Positions 1 to 8,935 of a DNA stretch of 64,000 bases are shown here, piece after piece. Both the position numbers and the translations under genes were made by a program. How positions within the stretch are numbered: position 1 is the first letter of the stretch; each line of letters starts with the position of its first letter. Below the pieces are notes generated by a model, which was not told the origin of the DNA, did no database searches, and was given only the letters and a program-made list of their open reading frames with translations. This DNA comes from DATKHR01 sp036557365 (lineage in GTDB: Bacteria > Acidobacteriota > Vicinamibacteria > Vicinamibacterales > CAVVIG01). The stretch covers positions 1 through 64,000 of the forward strand of contig DATBHR010000092.1 in the NCBI GenBank assembly GCA_036557365.1, read 5' to 3'.

Positions 1-43
1 TGGCGACGAGCGGTTGACGGCTGTGTGCGCGGTGATGGCGTGG

Positions 44-412
44 TCATGCGGCGACCTGATTCAGGCTGGCGGCCAGCAACAGACGCCAGAGCAGCTGCTG
101 CAGCGTGTTGAAGTCGGCCATTCGGGGATCGGCGGCGATTACGAGATGGCCATTCGCCTCGTACTTGGCGCATTGCCACTCGGATTGGAGGTTGTCCGCG
201 AGCACGAGCCGCGCGGCGTATCGGCTGCGCGTTGTGTCGAGGCTGAACGGGTCGTCCGCGTAGACGGACAGTTCCAGCAGCGTGTCGGCGAGCAGCGTGA
301 TCGTGGATGGCAGATCAAGCCTGACCGGCGCCGTCGTAATGACCGCGTCGTACAGGCACTCGCGATGGCCGATCGTCACCGCGATGCTCGGTGTGCGTGA
401 CCTGTCCAACAT
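44..412 (-). CDS. hypothetical protein of the integrated element
   Basis: A 122-residue protein that I do not recognise. The ATG at 412 is chosen over an upstream in-frame start because an AAGGAG-type ribosome site lies about 8 nt before it (plus-strand 421-427). There is no signal peptide or membrane segment. The sequence is of mixed composition, with a hydrophobic C-terminus rich in Leu and Ala (LLWRLLLAASLNQVAA). It follows another small hypothetical gene on the same strand and lies in the plasmid/ICE-type segment that carries DUF932 and replication-relaxation remains, so it is probably accessory cargo of that element. The function is unknown. Confidence 0.6.
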   Translation of the reverse strand: MLDRSRTPSIAVTIGHRECLYDAVITTAPVRLDLPSTITLLADTLLELSVYADDPFSLDTTRSRYAARLVLADNLQSEWQCAKYEANGHLVIAADPRMADFNTLQQLLWRLLLAASLNQVAA

Positions 413-586
413 GGGTTGTGCTCCTTTCGGTCCGAGAATTCCCGTCGCTCCGATAGATGCGGGTCCGTCGAAGCGCGCAGGACGGGTCAAGGCCGCGCCA
501 GCGGCGAGCCGCAGCGAGCGAAGCCTTGACGCGGCCGAGCACTTCGGCAGAATTCGGGAATCGGAGCGGCGGGTGCGGAAGACGCG

Positions 587-1015
587 TCATTTCGTCCTCC
601 GCGAGTTGCGTGGATGGTGTGGTGTGCGTGCGGGCGGCTTTCTCCGCGGGTGCTTTGGCACGGGCGAAGACGCGGTGGTGATCCGGAGGGATCGGACCAA
701 CTGCGTGAGCCCGTCTCGTCTCCAGCTATGCCGGAGGGCGACGGCGAGCGCGATCACCTGCGGCCAGCGCCGCTGGGGAACGCGATCGAGATTGCCAATC
801 AGCTCGGAGAAGAGATCGTCCGGATAGAGTTCGTGGACGACCAGCTTCAGCAGCGCGCGAGACCACGGTAGCTTCGTCGTGCGCGCTGCCAGTAGGCGCA
901 GCGCGCGTGGACGAAGCTCCTCCCGCCACCGCTCAGCGTCGAGTTCTTGTTTCGCTCGAGCAGCGTCTTCGAGGAATCGATCGATATCGAACGAGCGATC
1001 GTGGATCTCGCGCAT
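587..1015 (-). CDS. hypothetical protein of the integrated element
   Basis: A 142-residue protein of unknown function. The ATG at 1015 has a GGGAGG ribosome site at suitable spacing, which supports it as a real gene. It is rich in Arg, Glu and Leu with an amphipathic helical look, and its last 25 residues are basic and Pro-rich. No membrane segment or recognised motif is visible. It lies between the DUF932 fragment and another small hypothetical gene on the same strand, consistent with plasmid/ICE backbone or cargo. Confidence 0.6.
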   Translation of the reverse strand: MREIHDRSFDIDRFLEDAARAKQELDAERWREELRPRALRLLAARTTKLPWSRALLKLVVHELYPDDLFSELIGNLDRVPQRRWPQVIALAVALRHSWRRDGLTQLVRSLRITTASSPVPKHPRRKPPARTPHHPRNSRRTK

Positions 1016-1143
1016 GCTCAGACCTCCCGAATGCCGACACGAACGCGCCGTGTCGAATTGGCAGGGGGCCTGGGCCGCCCGCAGTTACGGTGTGGGTGTG
1101 GTGATGTCGCGCGGGGATGTGCCCGCGCGACGAGGGACGAGGG

Positions 1144-1717
1144 TCAGTGGACCGTCGCCAGGAGGCGGCCAGCGGCGCGATCGAGAGCGAACCGTCCGTC
1201 TTGCCAGGGCGTCCGCTGACTGAGACGCGTCAGTCCTTGCACGTAGCCCCAGACGGAACGTGGATTCGTCTCGAACTGCTCCGCCAGTGTGTACGCCTCC
1301 CCGGCCTGCTTCTGCGACACGTCGAGTCGCTGCGTGGCCGTGTCGATCACCGCGTCACGAGTCGGCCCGAGTTCCTGGGCCATGGCCCGAAGGAGCTTCG
1401 TCCGGTCGTCCGCGGTGTCTGCGTCGAGCGCCGTGCGGACGTCGTTCAGCGACGTCGTCCACTCGTCCTGAATCGACGCGCCCACGTGCCGGCGCCGGAA
1501 GCCAGCTACGTGCTGAAATCCCCAGATGATGTGATTTCCGCACACCAGACGGAACAGGAACACATCCAGGGTGAGGGCGGCGGCACCGACATCGCTGTTC
1601 CGGAGAATGAAACCGCGGAACAGACCGGCGTGCGTGCGGTCCGTGGGATCGTCGAGATCGCGGTTGCCGTCCACGAGGAACAGAAACATGTCTCGGTCTC
1701 CCAGGTAGGCGCCGGAA
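1144..1717 (-). pseudogene. DUF932 (plasmid-like protein) 3' fragment
   Basis: About 190 residues that resemble the C-terminal half of DUF932 plasmid/phage-like proteins. Visible family signatures are a 'LFRGFILRNSDVGAAAL' stretch, then 'FLFRLVCGNHIIWG', then a long helical tail ending near 'GRLLATVH'. The family is normally over 300 residues. Here the N-terminal part is missing and the reading frame upstream of about 1718 belongs to a different gene in another frame. There is no plausible start codon with a ribosome site for this fragment. It is read as a decayed remnant produced by recombination or deletion, not as a functional gene. Confidence 0.7.
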
Positions 1718-2548
1718 TCCGGCCCGTGCCTTCGAAGCCGCATGTGCGCCGCGATAGTGGAGCGTTGTGACCTCGACGTTCTCGACGTCACGACGACCGT
1801 CCGGCCACTCGTATTCCAGTCTGAAATCGGGGAAGTGCACGTGGCCGTCGAAGAACGGCAGGTCATGCTCATGCGCCCACTGCTCGATCTCTCGCGGATC
1901 TCGGTCTGGACGTCCGTCGGCATCGGGCCGGTCGCGATCTCTGTCGTGAAGGAATTGCTGATACTCGCGCTTGAGCTCGTGGTCGAGTGCGACGCGCTGA
2001 ATCCGGACGTCGAACTCCTGAAGCCGTTCGGCAGCCCTCAGATACGCGGCATAGAGCTGCGCATCGTGCGACAGTTCTCGCGCCCTCACGTCGCCGGAAT
2101 AGAACGTCTGCCGGGGTGCGTCTTCTGGTGACCGGTGACTCTCCAGCAGTTCCCGTCCGCGATCAGTCAGCGTCACCAAGATCGTCCGGTCGCCGTCACG
2201 GTCGAACGGCGCGATTGCTCGAACGAGCTCGGCTGAGCGCAGCCGCTCGAGATCGCCGTGCCAGAGGTCGCCGACGCGCCCGCGATCGTCGCGCAGTTCG
2301 TCAATCGGGACCACGCGGAAAGCGCCGATCGTCGCGAGAGTCCGCACCTCCGATCCGCGCAGTTCGAACGTCTCCGCGCCAAGGAATACTCGTTCCCGGT
2401 CGCGCCCACGCGGCAACTCGAGCCCTTCTCGAAACACGTCGCGCGGGTCGATCGATCCGCGGTCGCGAACGTCATCCACCCGTTCCCTGGCATCCCACGG
2501 AGTCGCGTCCCGACCGTCGAATTCGCGGGGGTCAGAGCCCTTCCACAT
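1718..2548 (-). pseudogene. replication-relaxation-like protein, 3'-truncated
   Basis: Starts with ATG at 2548, six nt after the stop of the 99-residue membrane protein gene. The first about 275 residues look coherent: a charged N-terminus, a MarR/winged-helix-like middle ('LVRAIAPFDRDGDRTILVTL', 'DRGRELLESH') and a C-terminal part with 'VENVEVTTLHYRGAHAASKA', typical of plasmid replication-relaxation/MobC-like proteins in conjugative elements. Just after 'KARAGFR' the frame loses family character and runs on as low-complexity Arg/Pro/His. The other frame encodes DUF932. The gene probably lost its last few dozen codons and now reads into junk until 1355. The family assignment is moderate; the truncation is well supported. 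Confidence 0.6.
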
Positions 2549-2553
2549 ACCTG

Positions 2554-2853
2554 TTACCTTCGCGTCGAGACGAGGTGCGGCCGAAGCTCCTCATGAAGCC
2601 CGTCGTCCGTTCTGAGCTGCTCGTCGACGTGACGAAGCTTTCGCCCCGCATCACGCAGGAATACCCAGCGCGCTATGCCGTAGTACAGCGCGCACAGATT
2701 CAAGAACAGGAGCAGAACCGCCCCACCAATCACCCATCCGTGGCGGTGGAAGAGAAGGCTCTTGAACGGCGCAAGAAACGCGAGCTCGCCCGCCGTCCAC
2801 GCGACAATGAGGAACGTCGTCAGCGCCGCGGCGAACGCCGCGTTCGCGGTCAT
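2554..2853 (-). CDS. small membrane protein of the conjugation operon
   Basis: A 99-residue protein with two clear hydrophobic helices (residues about 5-25 and 40-62) and a basic, cytoplasmic-looking C-terminal tail. Its ATG overlaps the stop of the virB8 3' end in an ATGA arrangement, so it was translationally coupled to virB8. It is followed after 5 nt by the replication-relaxation-like gene. I do not recognise a named family. Position and topology suggest an accessory inner-membrane protein of the type IV secretion system. In its present position the upstream reading frame is the lipase-VirB8 chimera, so its expression now depends on the lipase promoter. Confidence 0.65.
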   Translation of the reverse strand: MTANAAFAAALTTFLIVAWTAGELAFLAPFKSLLFHRHGWVIGGAVLLLFLNLCALYYGIARWVFLRDAGRKLRHVDEQLRTDDGLHEELRPHLVSTRR

Positions 2854-3209
2854 TGCTTCGTTTCCTCGAAAGCCTGGTCGACGCGGAAGTACGTGATCTG
2901 AAGGCCGAGCGGGTTGGCGACCGCGACGCAGGCGGCAGCATCGCTGACGTACTCGTCAAAAGTATCGACGTAGAACCGCTCGCCACCCGACTTGCCGCGC
3001 CCGCGCAGGTCAACCGCGTACACCGCGAAGCCGGCCTGAACGAAATGTTCGGCCGCCCACCCGTAGTACGCACTGTGCGCGTTGAAACCGGGGACGATGG
3101 CGATGACGCCAACCGGTCGAGTCGGCCGCCACGACCGAAGGAACAGGTCGATATCTCCGTTCTTTACGGCAATCTCCTCGTATCTCATGTCTGAAGTCGT
3201 TGCGGTCAT
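2850..3209 (-). pseudogene. chimeric ORF: lipase N-terminus fused to VirB8 C-terminus
   Basis: Start ATG at 3209 with an AGGAGG ribosome site. Residues 1 to about 98 are the N-terminal part of an alpha/beta hydrolase of the monoacylglycerol-lipase type: 'IAIVPGFNAHSAYYGWA' (oxyanion region) and 'VDLRGRGKSGGERFYVDTF'. The nucleophile GxSxG block is absent. The last 21 residues, 'NPLGLQITYFRVDQAFEETK', are the conserved C-terminal end of VirB8/TrbF proteins. The fusion is in frame near plus-strand 2914-2919. The missing lipase part is found at 32257-32814 on the other strand, and the missing VirB8 part at 31621-32256. The protein should have no hydrolase activity. Confidence 0.85.
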
Positions 3210-3361
3210 CGCTTCCTCCTTCCGCGCACAGGACGACGCGGCTCCCGTCATGGTGTCGATTTGTAGGGCGACGGGATTGTCCGAAATTGCGGCTTTGACA
3301 CGAATTTCCGATCAATTTGCATTGCGGGAATCGAAGCCGTGATAGCGTCGGCCCAAGGGCC

Positions 3362-4279
3362 ATGCCTTCCCGCAATTTCGGCGAGCTCCTCGGCGATCGT
3401 CTTCACGCGGAGCACCACCTGGTGCTCGCCGTGCGGACGTTGCGGAATGCTGACGCTACGGTGACCGAAGTGCGTTCGGACCATCCAACCCTGGAGTGTT
3501 CCGATCCCCTGCCATGGGCGGACGCGTTTTGCGTCGGCGTCCAGCTACGCGATTTTCCGAGACATGAATGGTGGGAAGACGGGCGGCCGGCGCCGGTGAC
3601 GCCACTCGGCCGGGGGCAGGTCACGCTCTACGATCTAAAACGGGATCCGCGATTCCGGATGAACCATCCGTTCCACTCGATTCACGTCGTGCTGCCCCGC
3701 ATGTTGATGGACGCTGTTGCTGACGAAGCGTCTGCCCGGCGGATGGACGAGTTGCGGTACACGCCTGGCGCAGGCATCTCGGATCCGGTCATTCAGCCGC
3801 TGATGTTCTCGCTGCAGCCGGCCCTGGCGCGCCCGGAGGAGACGAGCGCTCTGTTTTTGGACCACGTCATCCGCGCGATCGCCCATCACGTAGCCGTTAC
3901 CTATGCGCACATTCGTGTGCGGCCCTCATCCTCCGGCGGTCTCGCACCCTGGCAACGACGGCGGGCGCTCGAGTTCATCGCCGGGCACCTTGATGGCAAC
4001 GTCACGGTCGCGGACGTCGCTCGATACTGCAGTCTCTCGGTGGGGCACTTCGTCTCGGCGTTCAAACAAAGCACCGGGGTAACACCGCACCAGTGGCTGA
4101 CCGAGCGCCGGGTTGAAGCCGCGAAGCGTTTTCTCGAGGACGGCGATCTGCCGATCGCGCAAATCGCACTGGCATGCGGATTCGCGAATCAGAGTCATTT
4201 CACCCGCGTGTTCAGGATCATCACGGGCTGGACGCCAGCAGCGTGGCAGCGGCGCTCATCAACGCCGCTCCGCGACTAG
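3362..4279 (+). CDS. AraC-family transcriptional regulator
   Basis: A 305-residue AraC-type regulator. The C-terminal about 100 residues carry two helix-turn-helix motifs ('VTVADVARYCSLSVGHFVSA' and 'IAQIALACGFANQSHFTRVF'). The N-terminal about 190 residues form a ligand-binding domain that I cannot assign. The ATG at 3362 is preferred to a TTG 45 nt upstream, although the ribosome site is weak. It is divergent from the lipase 5' part (150 bp between starts) and followed by a FAD monooxygenase. Before the inferred inversion it would have stood divergent to an intact lipase/epoxide-hydrolase/oxidoreductase operon, which it may have regulated. Confidence 0.88.
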   Translation: MPSRNFGELLGDRLHAEHHLVLAVRTLRNADATVTEVRSDHPTLECSDPLPWADAFCVGVQLRDFPRHEWWEDGRPAPVTPLGRGQVTLYDLKRDPRFRMNHPFHSIHVVLPRMLMDAVADEASARRMDELRYTPGAGISDPVIQPLMFSLQPALARPEETSALFLDHVIRAIAHHVAVTYAHIRVRPSSSGGLAPWQRRRALEFIAGHLDGNVTVADVARYCSLSVGHFVSAFKQSTGVTPHQWLTERRVEAAKRFLEDGDLPIAQIALACGFANQSHFTRVFRIITGWTPAAWQRRSSTPLRD

Positions 4280-4402
4280 TGCATCCGGAGCGTTCGTGAT
4301 CGACCGAATATTGGGCGTCGGTGGAGTTCTACAGCTCACCGACGACAGCCCGGACCCTGAGCAGTCACCAAATCAGACAGACGGTCCCTAGGAGAATGTG
4401 CC

Positions 4403-5590
4403 GTGTCTGGGACAGTTCTCGTGTCAGGAGCCGGGGTGGCAGGCTCTTGCCTCGCCTGGTGGCTCGATGGGTGCGGATATGCGGTGACCCTGGTGGAACA
4501 GGCGCCCGAACCGCGTACCGGCGGCTACGTCATCGACTTTTGGGGCCTGGGCTACGACGTGGCCGAGAAGATGGGCGTGCTGGACGAACTCCGCCGGCAT
4601 GACCTCCACGTCCAGGAATTCCGGATCGTCGATCGCCGTGGCCGGCGGATCAGCGGTTTCAATCAGGGAGCGGTGCAAGAGCTCACAAAGGGGCGGGGCC
4701 TGAGCCTTCCGCGTTCGGCGCTGGCTTCTACTCTCTACGACGCGGTCAAGGACCGAGTCAACGTACGGTTCGGGAACAGCGTGACCGGCCTCGACGACAG
4801 CCCGAGCGGCATACACGTGACGTTTCGCGAAGGTGAGCCTCAAACGTTCGATCTGGTCATCGGCGCCGACGGCCTCCACTCCGCGGTGCGTCGGCTCTGC
4901 TTTGGTGAAGAAGCACGATTCGAACGCTTCCTCGGCTACTACGTTGCGGCGTTCACCGCCCACGGCTATGGGTTCCGTGATCCGCACGCATACGTCACGT
5001 TCGGCGAACCAGGCCGGCAGATTTGGCGGATCACGGTCGACGAGGACTCGACGGTCTTCATGCTGGTGTTCGCCGACCCCGATCCCCACGCAGCTCCGAT
5101 CCACGATTCCTCGCGTCAGAAAGAGATCCTGACACGCCTCTATTCTGGCGGTGGCTGGGAAACGGAACCGATGCTCCATGCGCTTCAGAGAAGCACCGAT
5201 CTTTATTTCGATCGGGTCAGTCAGATCGTGATGCCGAGTTGGACCAGGGGTCGCGTCGGTCTGATCGGCGACGCGTGCGCGTGTCCGAGCTTGCTCGCCG
5301 GCGAAGGGTCATCAATGGCCATGGCCGAAGCGTACACGCTCGCTGGAGAATTGGATGTCGCGCAGGGAAACCACACGTCCGCATTCGAGATGTATGAACA
5401 GCGCCTGCGGCCCTATGTGGAGCGCAAGCAGAAGGGGGCGCGAGGTTTTGCTGCGAGCTTCGTGCCCAGGAGTGCGTACGGGCTCTGGATGCGAAACGCA
5501 ACCATCAATGTCGCGAACCGATTGGGGCTCATTCGGCTGCTGTTCGGCGCCCAAATGAGCAGCGGCATCGAACTGCCGACCTATCGATAG
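4403..5590 (+). CDS. FAD-dependent monooxygenase (TetX/PhzS-like)
   Basis: A 395-residue flavoprotein hydroxylase. A GTG start at 4403 is supported by AGGAG 8 nt upstream. The N-terminal Rossmann fold shows 'VLVSGAGVAGSCLAWWL' (GxGxxG) with the acidic strand end at about residue 34. 'VIGADGLHSAVRRL' is the DG motif and 'GRVGLIGDACACPSLLAGEG' the FAD-ribityl GD motif. The family hydroxylates aromatic or polyketide-like substrates using NAD(P)H and oxygen; some members inactivate tetracyclines or rifamycins. The substrate cannot be told from sequence. It lies 123 nt downstream of the AraC regulator in the same direction and belongs to the chromosomal side of the inferred element edge. Confidence 0.88.
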   Translation: MSGTVLVSGAGVAGSCLAWWLDGCGYAVTLVEQAPEPRTGGYVIDFWGLGYDVAEKMGVLDELRRHDLHVQEFRIVDRRGRRISGFNQGAVQELTKGRGLSLPRSALASTLYDAVKDRVNVRFGNSVTGLDDSPSGIHVTFREGEPQTFDLVIGADGLHSAVRRLCFGEEARFERFLGYYVAAFTAHGYGFRDPHAYVTFGEPGRQIWRITVDEDSTVFMLVFADPDPHAAPIHDSSRQKEILTRLYSGGGWETEPMLHALQRSTDLYFDRVSQIVMPSWTRGRVGLIGDACACPSLLAGEGSSMAMAEAYTLAGELDVAQGNHTSAFEMYEQRLRPYVERKQKGARGFAASFVPRSAYGLWMRNATINVANRLGLIRLLFGAQMSSGIELPTYR

Positions 5591-6182
5591 CAAGCTCACG
5601 GCGTTCTTCCAAACCAACTTGCGGCAGGCGCGTGCAGCTGAGACCGCTGCTGCGTCTCGGTAATCGATCGATTGAAAGGAACTGTCACGTGCGTAGAGTG
5701 TGATGTATTCCGCGAGAGACGTTCGAGTGGTAGACCGTGAAGTCGATCCGGCTACCAGTCGCGTTGCGTGCATGGTTCGTCCGTCTCGCAGACGACTGGC
5801 ACCAAACGAAAGAGCTGCGGACACGCGGGACGCTCACACCACGGCTTTGTCGATGATGCCCAGTTCTAAAATCGTCCAGCGCGGCCCGCGCAGCTGCAAC
5901 GTATTGGAATGTAATGACTTGCGAAGGCCGACCAGCCTTAGGTGCCGTAAGCTATTGATTCTGAGTTGCTTACGGGCGTGGCTCGCCGCACTGGACGATT
6001 TCCGCAACTGGTTGATCCGAGAAGCCGCGTAAGTGGCCTGTTATCGACAGATTCGCTAGAGTTTCGCTGAACGAGGTCGCGGAGAGGGAGCGTTAGGACT
6101 GAGCGCGGAAGCGAACCTCCGCGAATTTGAAGCCGAGCGCCAACGACTCGCGCATCGGCATCGTCGCCTTGCTTCTTGAGTG
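5591..6182 (+). other. gene-poor stretch, possible edge of the mobile element
   Basis: No convincing gene. A reading frame ends at 6032 with a coherent tail ('LDDFRNWLIREAA'), which looks like the C-terminal scrap of a protein, but no start or body can be defended. If the 29-kb inversion is undone, this stretch separates chromosomal genes (FAD monooxygenase, AraC, lipase) from the defence cargo, so one original end of the element should lie here. I see no tRNA gene or direct repeat that proves an attachment site. Confidence 0.4.
5945..5975. repeat. 8-bp inverted repeat with 15-nt loop
   Basis: CCGTAAGC at 5945-5952 is exactly complementary to GCTTACGG at 5968-5975. It is not followed by a T run, so it is not a typical terminator. 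It lies in the gene-poor stretch at the presumed element edge and could be a recombinase site or a chance hairpin. Confidence 0.4.
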
Positions 6183-7151
6183 CTAGAAGACGCGCGGCCT
6201 TGGTCCCGTCCGATAGCGCGGCTGATTCGAAATCATGTCCTCGACCAAGGTGAAATCAGGCTGGCTGGAATACACGTAGCGCTCGGCTTGGCGCACCTGC
6301 AGAGAGTTCTGGTTCAGCACGTGCGGCGGCTGGAGCGTCATCGGCGTGCCCTTGCGGAACGCGCGCATCCAGTCGAGCAACTCACCCAGACGCATGGATT
6401 CGTGGTGCGGGCTGCGTATTATGGCCGAGCGCATGCGATCAACGGCTTCACGGATGACCTGCTCATGCGAGCGGCAATAGAACGCGAGAGACAGCGTGCT
6501 GGAGAGCGGGAGGTAAACCTCGATGCCCGTGACCCCCAGGCCGAGGTTGCCGTAGATGGGCGTGGCCTTCTGGACCAAATTCTGAAGGCCGATCGGGTTG
6601 TCGGAGATGTACAGCGGCGCGGTCGGCGACGTCTCGAACAAGACCCACACCTTGTCGAGAATATAGGGCACAAACTCCTGGGAATCGGTCAGCGACAAGA
6701 TCGAAATGGCCTTCGCATCGTCCGACAACATTTCCGGCGCCACCTTGTTGATTGAACCCACATCAAATCCTCGCTCGCTTAGCGTGGCTCGCACGGCCTC
6801 GCCCAACGCTTGGATATGCGCACGGCTATTCGGACCGCGCCGCATCTGAACGGCCACGAACACAGCAATCACGATTCGGTCGTCGTCCGACAAGCCGCCG
6901 ATAGAGCGTGCGCCGATAATGCGTTGGATGATCGCCGCCGTCTTGTCTTCGAGGGTGCTGAGACCTTCTTCCAGCGACAGCGTTCTGCCTCCGACTTCCA
7001 GTCTGTAAAAGTCCTTCTCGGCTGCGATGTTGCGGATGTTGGTCTTGAACGATCTGCCGGTGGATTTGTCGTAGGCCCAGACTTGCGGTTTATTCGGATC
7101 GACGCTGAAGTTCTTGAGGAGGAATTGGGGAACGTAGTGGTCGACTGCCAT
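6183..7151 (-). CDS. DUF4238 domain protein
   Basis: A 322-residue protein with the DUF4238 signature at its N-terminus: 'HYVPQFLLKNFS' directly after the start. This is followed by 'VWAYDKSTG', 'AAEKDFY' and, near residue 200, 'LYISDNPI' then 'IEVYLPLSSTLSLAF', the usual order in this family. DUF4238 proteins are soluble, have no established biochemical activity and are frequent in defence islands and mobile elements. Length is normal. It is the last gene of the minus-strand defence series, 47 nt downstream of the DUF5131 gene. Its role is unknown beyond the association. Confidence 0.85.
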   Translation of the reverse strand: MAVDHYVPQFLLKNFSVDPNKPQVWAYDKSTGRSFKTNIRNIAAEKDFYRLEVGGRTLSLEEGLSTLEDKTAAIIQRIIGARSIGGLSDDDRIVIAVFVAVQMRRGPNSRAHIQALGEAVRATLSERGFDVGSINKVAPEMLSDDAKAISILSLTDSQEFVPYILDKVWVLFETSPTAPLYISDNPIGLQNLVQKATPIYGNLGLGVTGIEVYLPLSSTLSLAFYCRSHEQVIREAVDRMRSAIIRSPHHESMRLGELLDWMRAFRKGTPMTLQPPHVLNQNSLQVRQAERYVYSSQPDFTLVEDMISNQPRYRTGPRPRVF

Positions 7152-7198
7152 CGCTCAGGAAAGAAATCTGCGCCTCGCCAGATTCTGCCTCCCGACCG

Positions 7199-7927
7199 TC
7201 ACGCCAGCATCAACGCGTGCTGCTCGGGCATCTGGTCCCATGTGCGGCCTTCGAGCGTCCGGCCGGTCTTGCTCTTCTGAACGCCGCCCCACTGCTTGAA
7301 AAAGAACGCGACAGCGGCACGGCGGCACTGGTTACGCAGGTCCGTCACCCATGCCGGGTTCATCGGACGGGCGTTCGGGCCTGATTCTCCGCCGACGATT
7401 ACCCAATGGATGCCGCGCAGGTTCAGCTTCGGAAGCGGGCCGAGCAGCGGTTCGAGCGACAGAAACTTGACGTGTGCGCCGGTCCGTCGCAGGTGGTCGA
7501 TGCGCTCGATGTACTTGGCGTTTTCGATGCTGACACCCATCCAGATGTGCGGACTCCAAGGCAATTTGTCGCTCAATTCCTCTAGTCGGTCGGCCCGCTT
7601 GGTCAAGACTTGGTATTGATGCCAGTGGGCGTGGTTCATGGTCGCGAAGACCTGTCGGATGTATTCGAACGGCACGTCCATATGGAACAGGTCGCTCATC
7701 GAATTGACGAAGATACGCTTCGGCGCTTTCCACTGCAGCGGTCGTTCGAGCATCTGCGGCTGTAGCGTGACCTTGAACCCGTTGCGGTAGTTGCTCTGGC
7801 CCATCAGCTGTAATCGGTGAGCCATGCGCTCGGCGTAGCAGTACTTGCAGCCGGGACTGATCTTCGTGCAGCCCGTGACCGGATTCCACGTCGCATCGGT
7901 CCACTCGATGTGTGAATTTGTCGCCAT
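7199..7927 (-). CDS. DUF5131 / phage Gp37-Gp68 family three-Cys-motif protein
   Basis: A 242-residue protein of the Gp37/Gp68 (DUF5131) family, which looks like a small radical-SAM-type barrel. Near the N-terminus 'HIEWTDATWNPVTGCTKISP' is followed by GCKYCYAERMA, giving the Cys-x6-Cys-x2-Cys triplet after which the partner protein TcmP is named. 'GVSIENAKYIERI', 'FLSLEPLLGPLP' and 'WVIVGGESGPNARP' are characteristic downstream blocks. The gene starts 2 nt after the TcmP stop, so the two form a pair. The pair recurs in phages and defence-rich regions, but its reaction is not established. Iron-sulfur binding by the three cysteines is likely but inferred. Confidence 0.9.
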   Translation of the reverse strand: MATNSHIEWTDATWNPVTGCTKISPGCKYCYAERMAHRLQLMGQSNYRNGFKVTLQPQMLERPLQWKAPKRIFVNSMSDLFHMDVPFEYIRQVFATMNHAHWHQYQVLTKRADRLEELSDKLPWSPHIWMGVSIENAKYIERIDHLRRTGAHVKFLSLEPLLGPLPKLNLRGIHWVIVGGESGPNARPMNPAWVTDLRNQCRRAAVAFFFKQWGGVQKSKTGRTLEGRTWDQMPEQHALMLA

Positions 7928-7929
7928 TG

Positions 7930-8772
7930 CTACAACCCTTGTTGCCGTTGATATTTCGAAAAAATGTCGCGCACGATACCAGACGCGACCGCCTTCGGCG
8001 AGGCGAAATACAGATAATAGATGGTCGAATTGCTCTTGGTCTTCATCGGCATCGGCGGCGGCACGTTGGCGAATCCGGCCTTGGTTTTAAGCCGCTGCCG
8101 AAACGCCTCCGCGAACTCCTCGTTGGAGACCTTCTCTGTGCGAGGGCCGAGCAGGTCGTGATCAGTCGCATAGCCGACATCTCTCCACGTCTCGTCACCC
8201 CAGAAGCGGGTCAGCTGCTGCATCTTGCTCGGCACCGAACGGCCCGGATCGCGCCGCATGGCGTTCCGGTTGATGTCCATGATCATGAAGTTCAAGAAGA
8301 TGTCGATGGAACCTGATTTGCCCGCTGCCTGAATGACCTCCCATGTCAGATCGATGTTGTAGGGGTCGAGCAGGCACAAAGCCCGGCGGTAATCGCTGAA
8401 CTTGGCGCGCGGGAAGACGTCGCGTAGCAGGACCGTGTTGCAGTCCTGGCTGTAGGTGAAGACGTCCGGACGGTTGCCAGCAAGCGTCCTGAGTTGCTCG
8501 GCGCGCTTCGGATCGCTGTCGATGAAATGATATTCAGCGAACGGGGGCGACGTGTTGAGGGCGATCAACGGGCTGCCCTCAACGCGGTTGCCGCTGGTCT
8601 TCGACAGGTGATAGCCCGGCCCTGCGTACGCGTCGATGTAAAGCCATTTCAGGCTGCGGATCTTGTCCCGGCGCTGAGCGTCGAGGATGGTCGTATACGC
8701 CGATGCGTATTCCTTAATGATGGCGAGCTTGACCTCGGACCAGATGCCGATCTCATCGTATTCGATGGCCAT
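7930..8772 (-). CDS. three-Cys-motif partner protein TcmP
   Basis: A 280-residue protein matching the TcmP family, which is named for its neighbourhood with three-Cys-motif (DUF5131) proteins. Visible blocks are 'EVKLAIIKEYASAYTTIL' at the N-terminus, 'YIDAYAGPG' (a methyltransferase-like strand/loop), 'FIDSDPKRAEQL', 'CLLDPYNIDLTWEVI' and 'DIFLNFMIMDINRN'. This layout suggests a Rossmann-like, possibly SAM-binding fold. The start is placed at the ATG at 8772; a GTG at 8808 would add 12 residues that look unlike the family. It is upstream of and coupled to the DUF5131 gene. The biochemical role is unknown. Confidence 0.85.
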   Translation of the reverse strand: MAIEYDEIGIWSEVKLAIIKEYASAYTTILDAQRRDKIRSLKWLYIDAYAGPGYHLSKTSGNRVEGSPLIALNTSPPFAEYHFIDSDPKRAEQLRTLAGNRPDVFTYSQDCNTVLLRDVFPRAKFSDYRRALCLLDPYNIDLTWEVIQAAGKSGSIDIFLNFMIMDINRNAMRRDPGRSVPSKMQQLTRFWGDETWRDVGYATDHDLLGPRTEKVSNEEFAEAFRQRLKTKAGFANVPPPMPMKTKSNSTIYYLYFASPKAVASGIVRDIFSKYQRQQGL

Positions 8773-8935
8773 CCCGGCTGAACTGTAACAGAGTCCAGCC
8801 AGCATCACCGCCCCGTTCGTGGAGGCGTCGGCTGCGGCGTCACGGGAGCGAGCCGATAGGAGTGGGTGGCACGCCAGAAGTTGTTCGGGGTTGGCAGTGG
8901 GTCTTCCGAGCGGAAGTCAGCGCGACCGCCCCATG

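Noticed and set aside
5700..6032. 110-residue reading frame on the plus strand
   Set aside because: Only its last about 13 residues look protein-like; the start lacks a ribosome site and the body has no family character.
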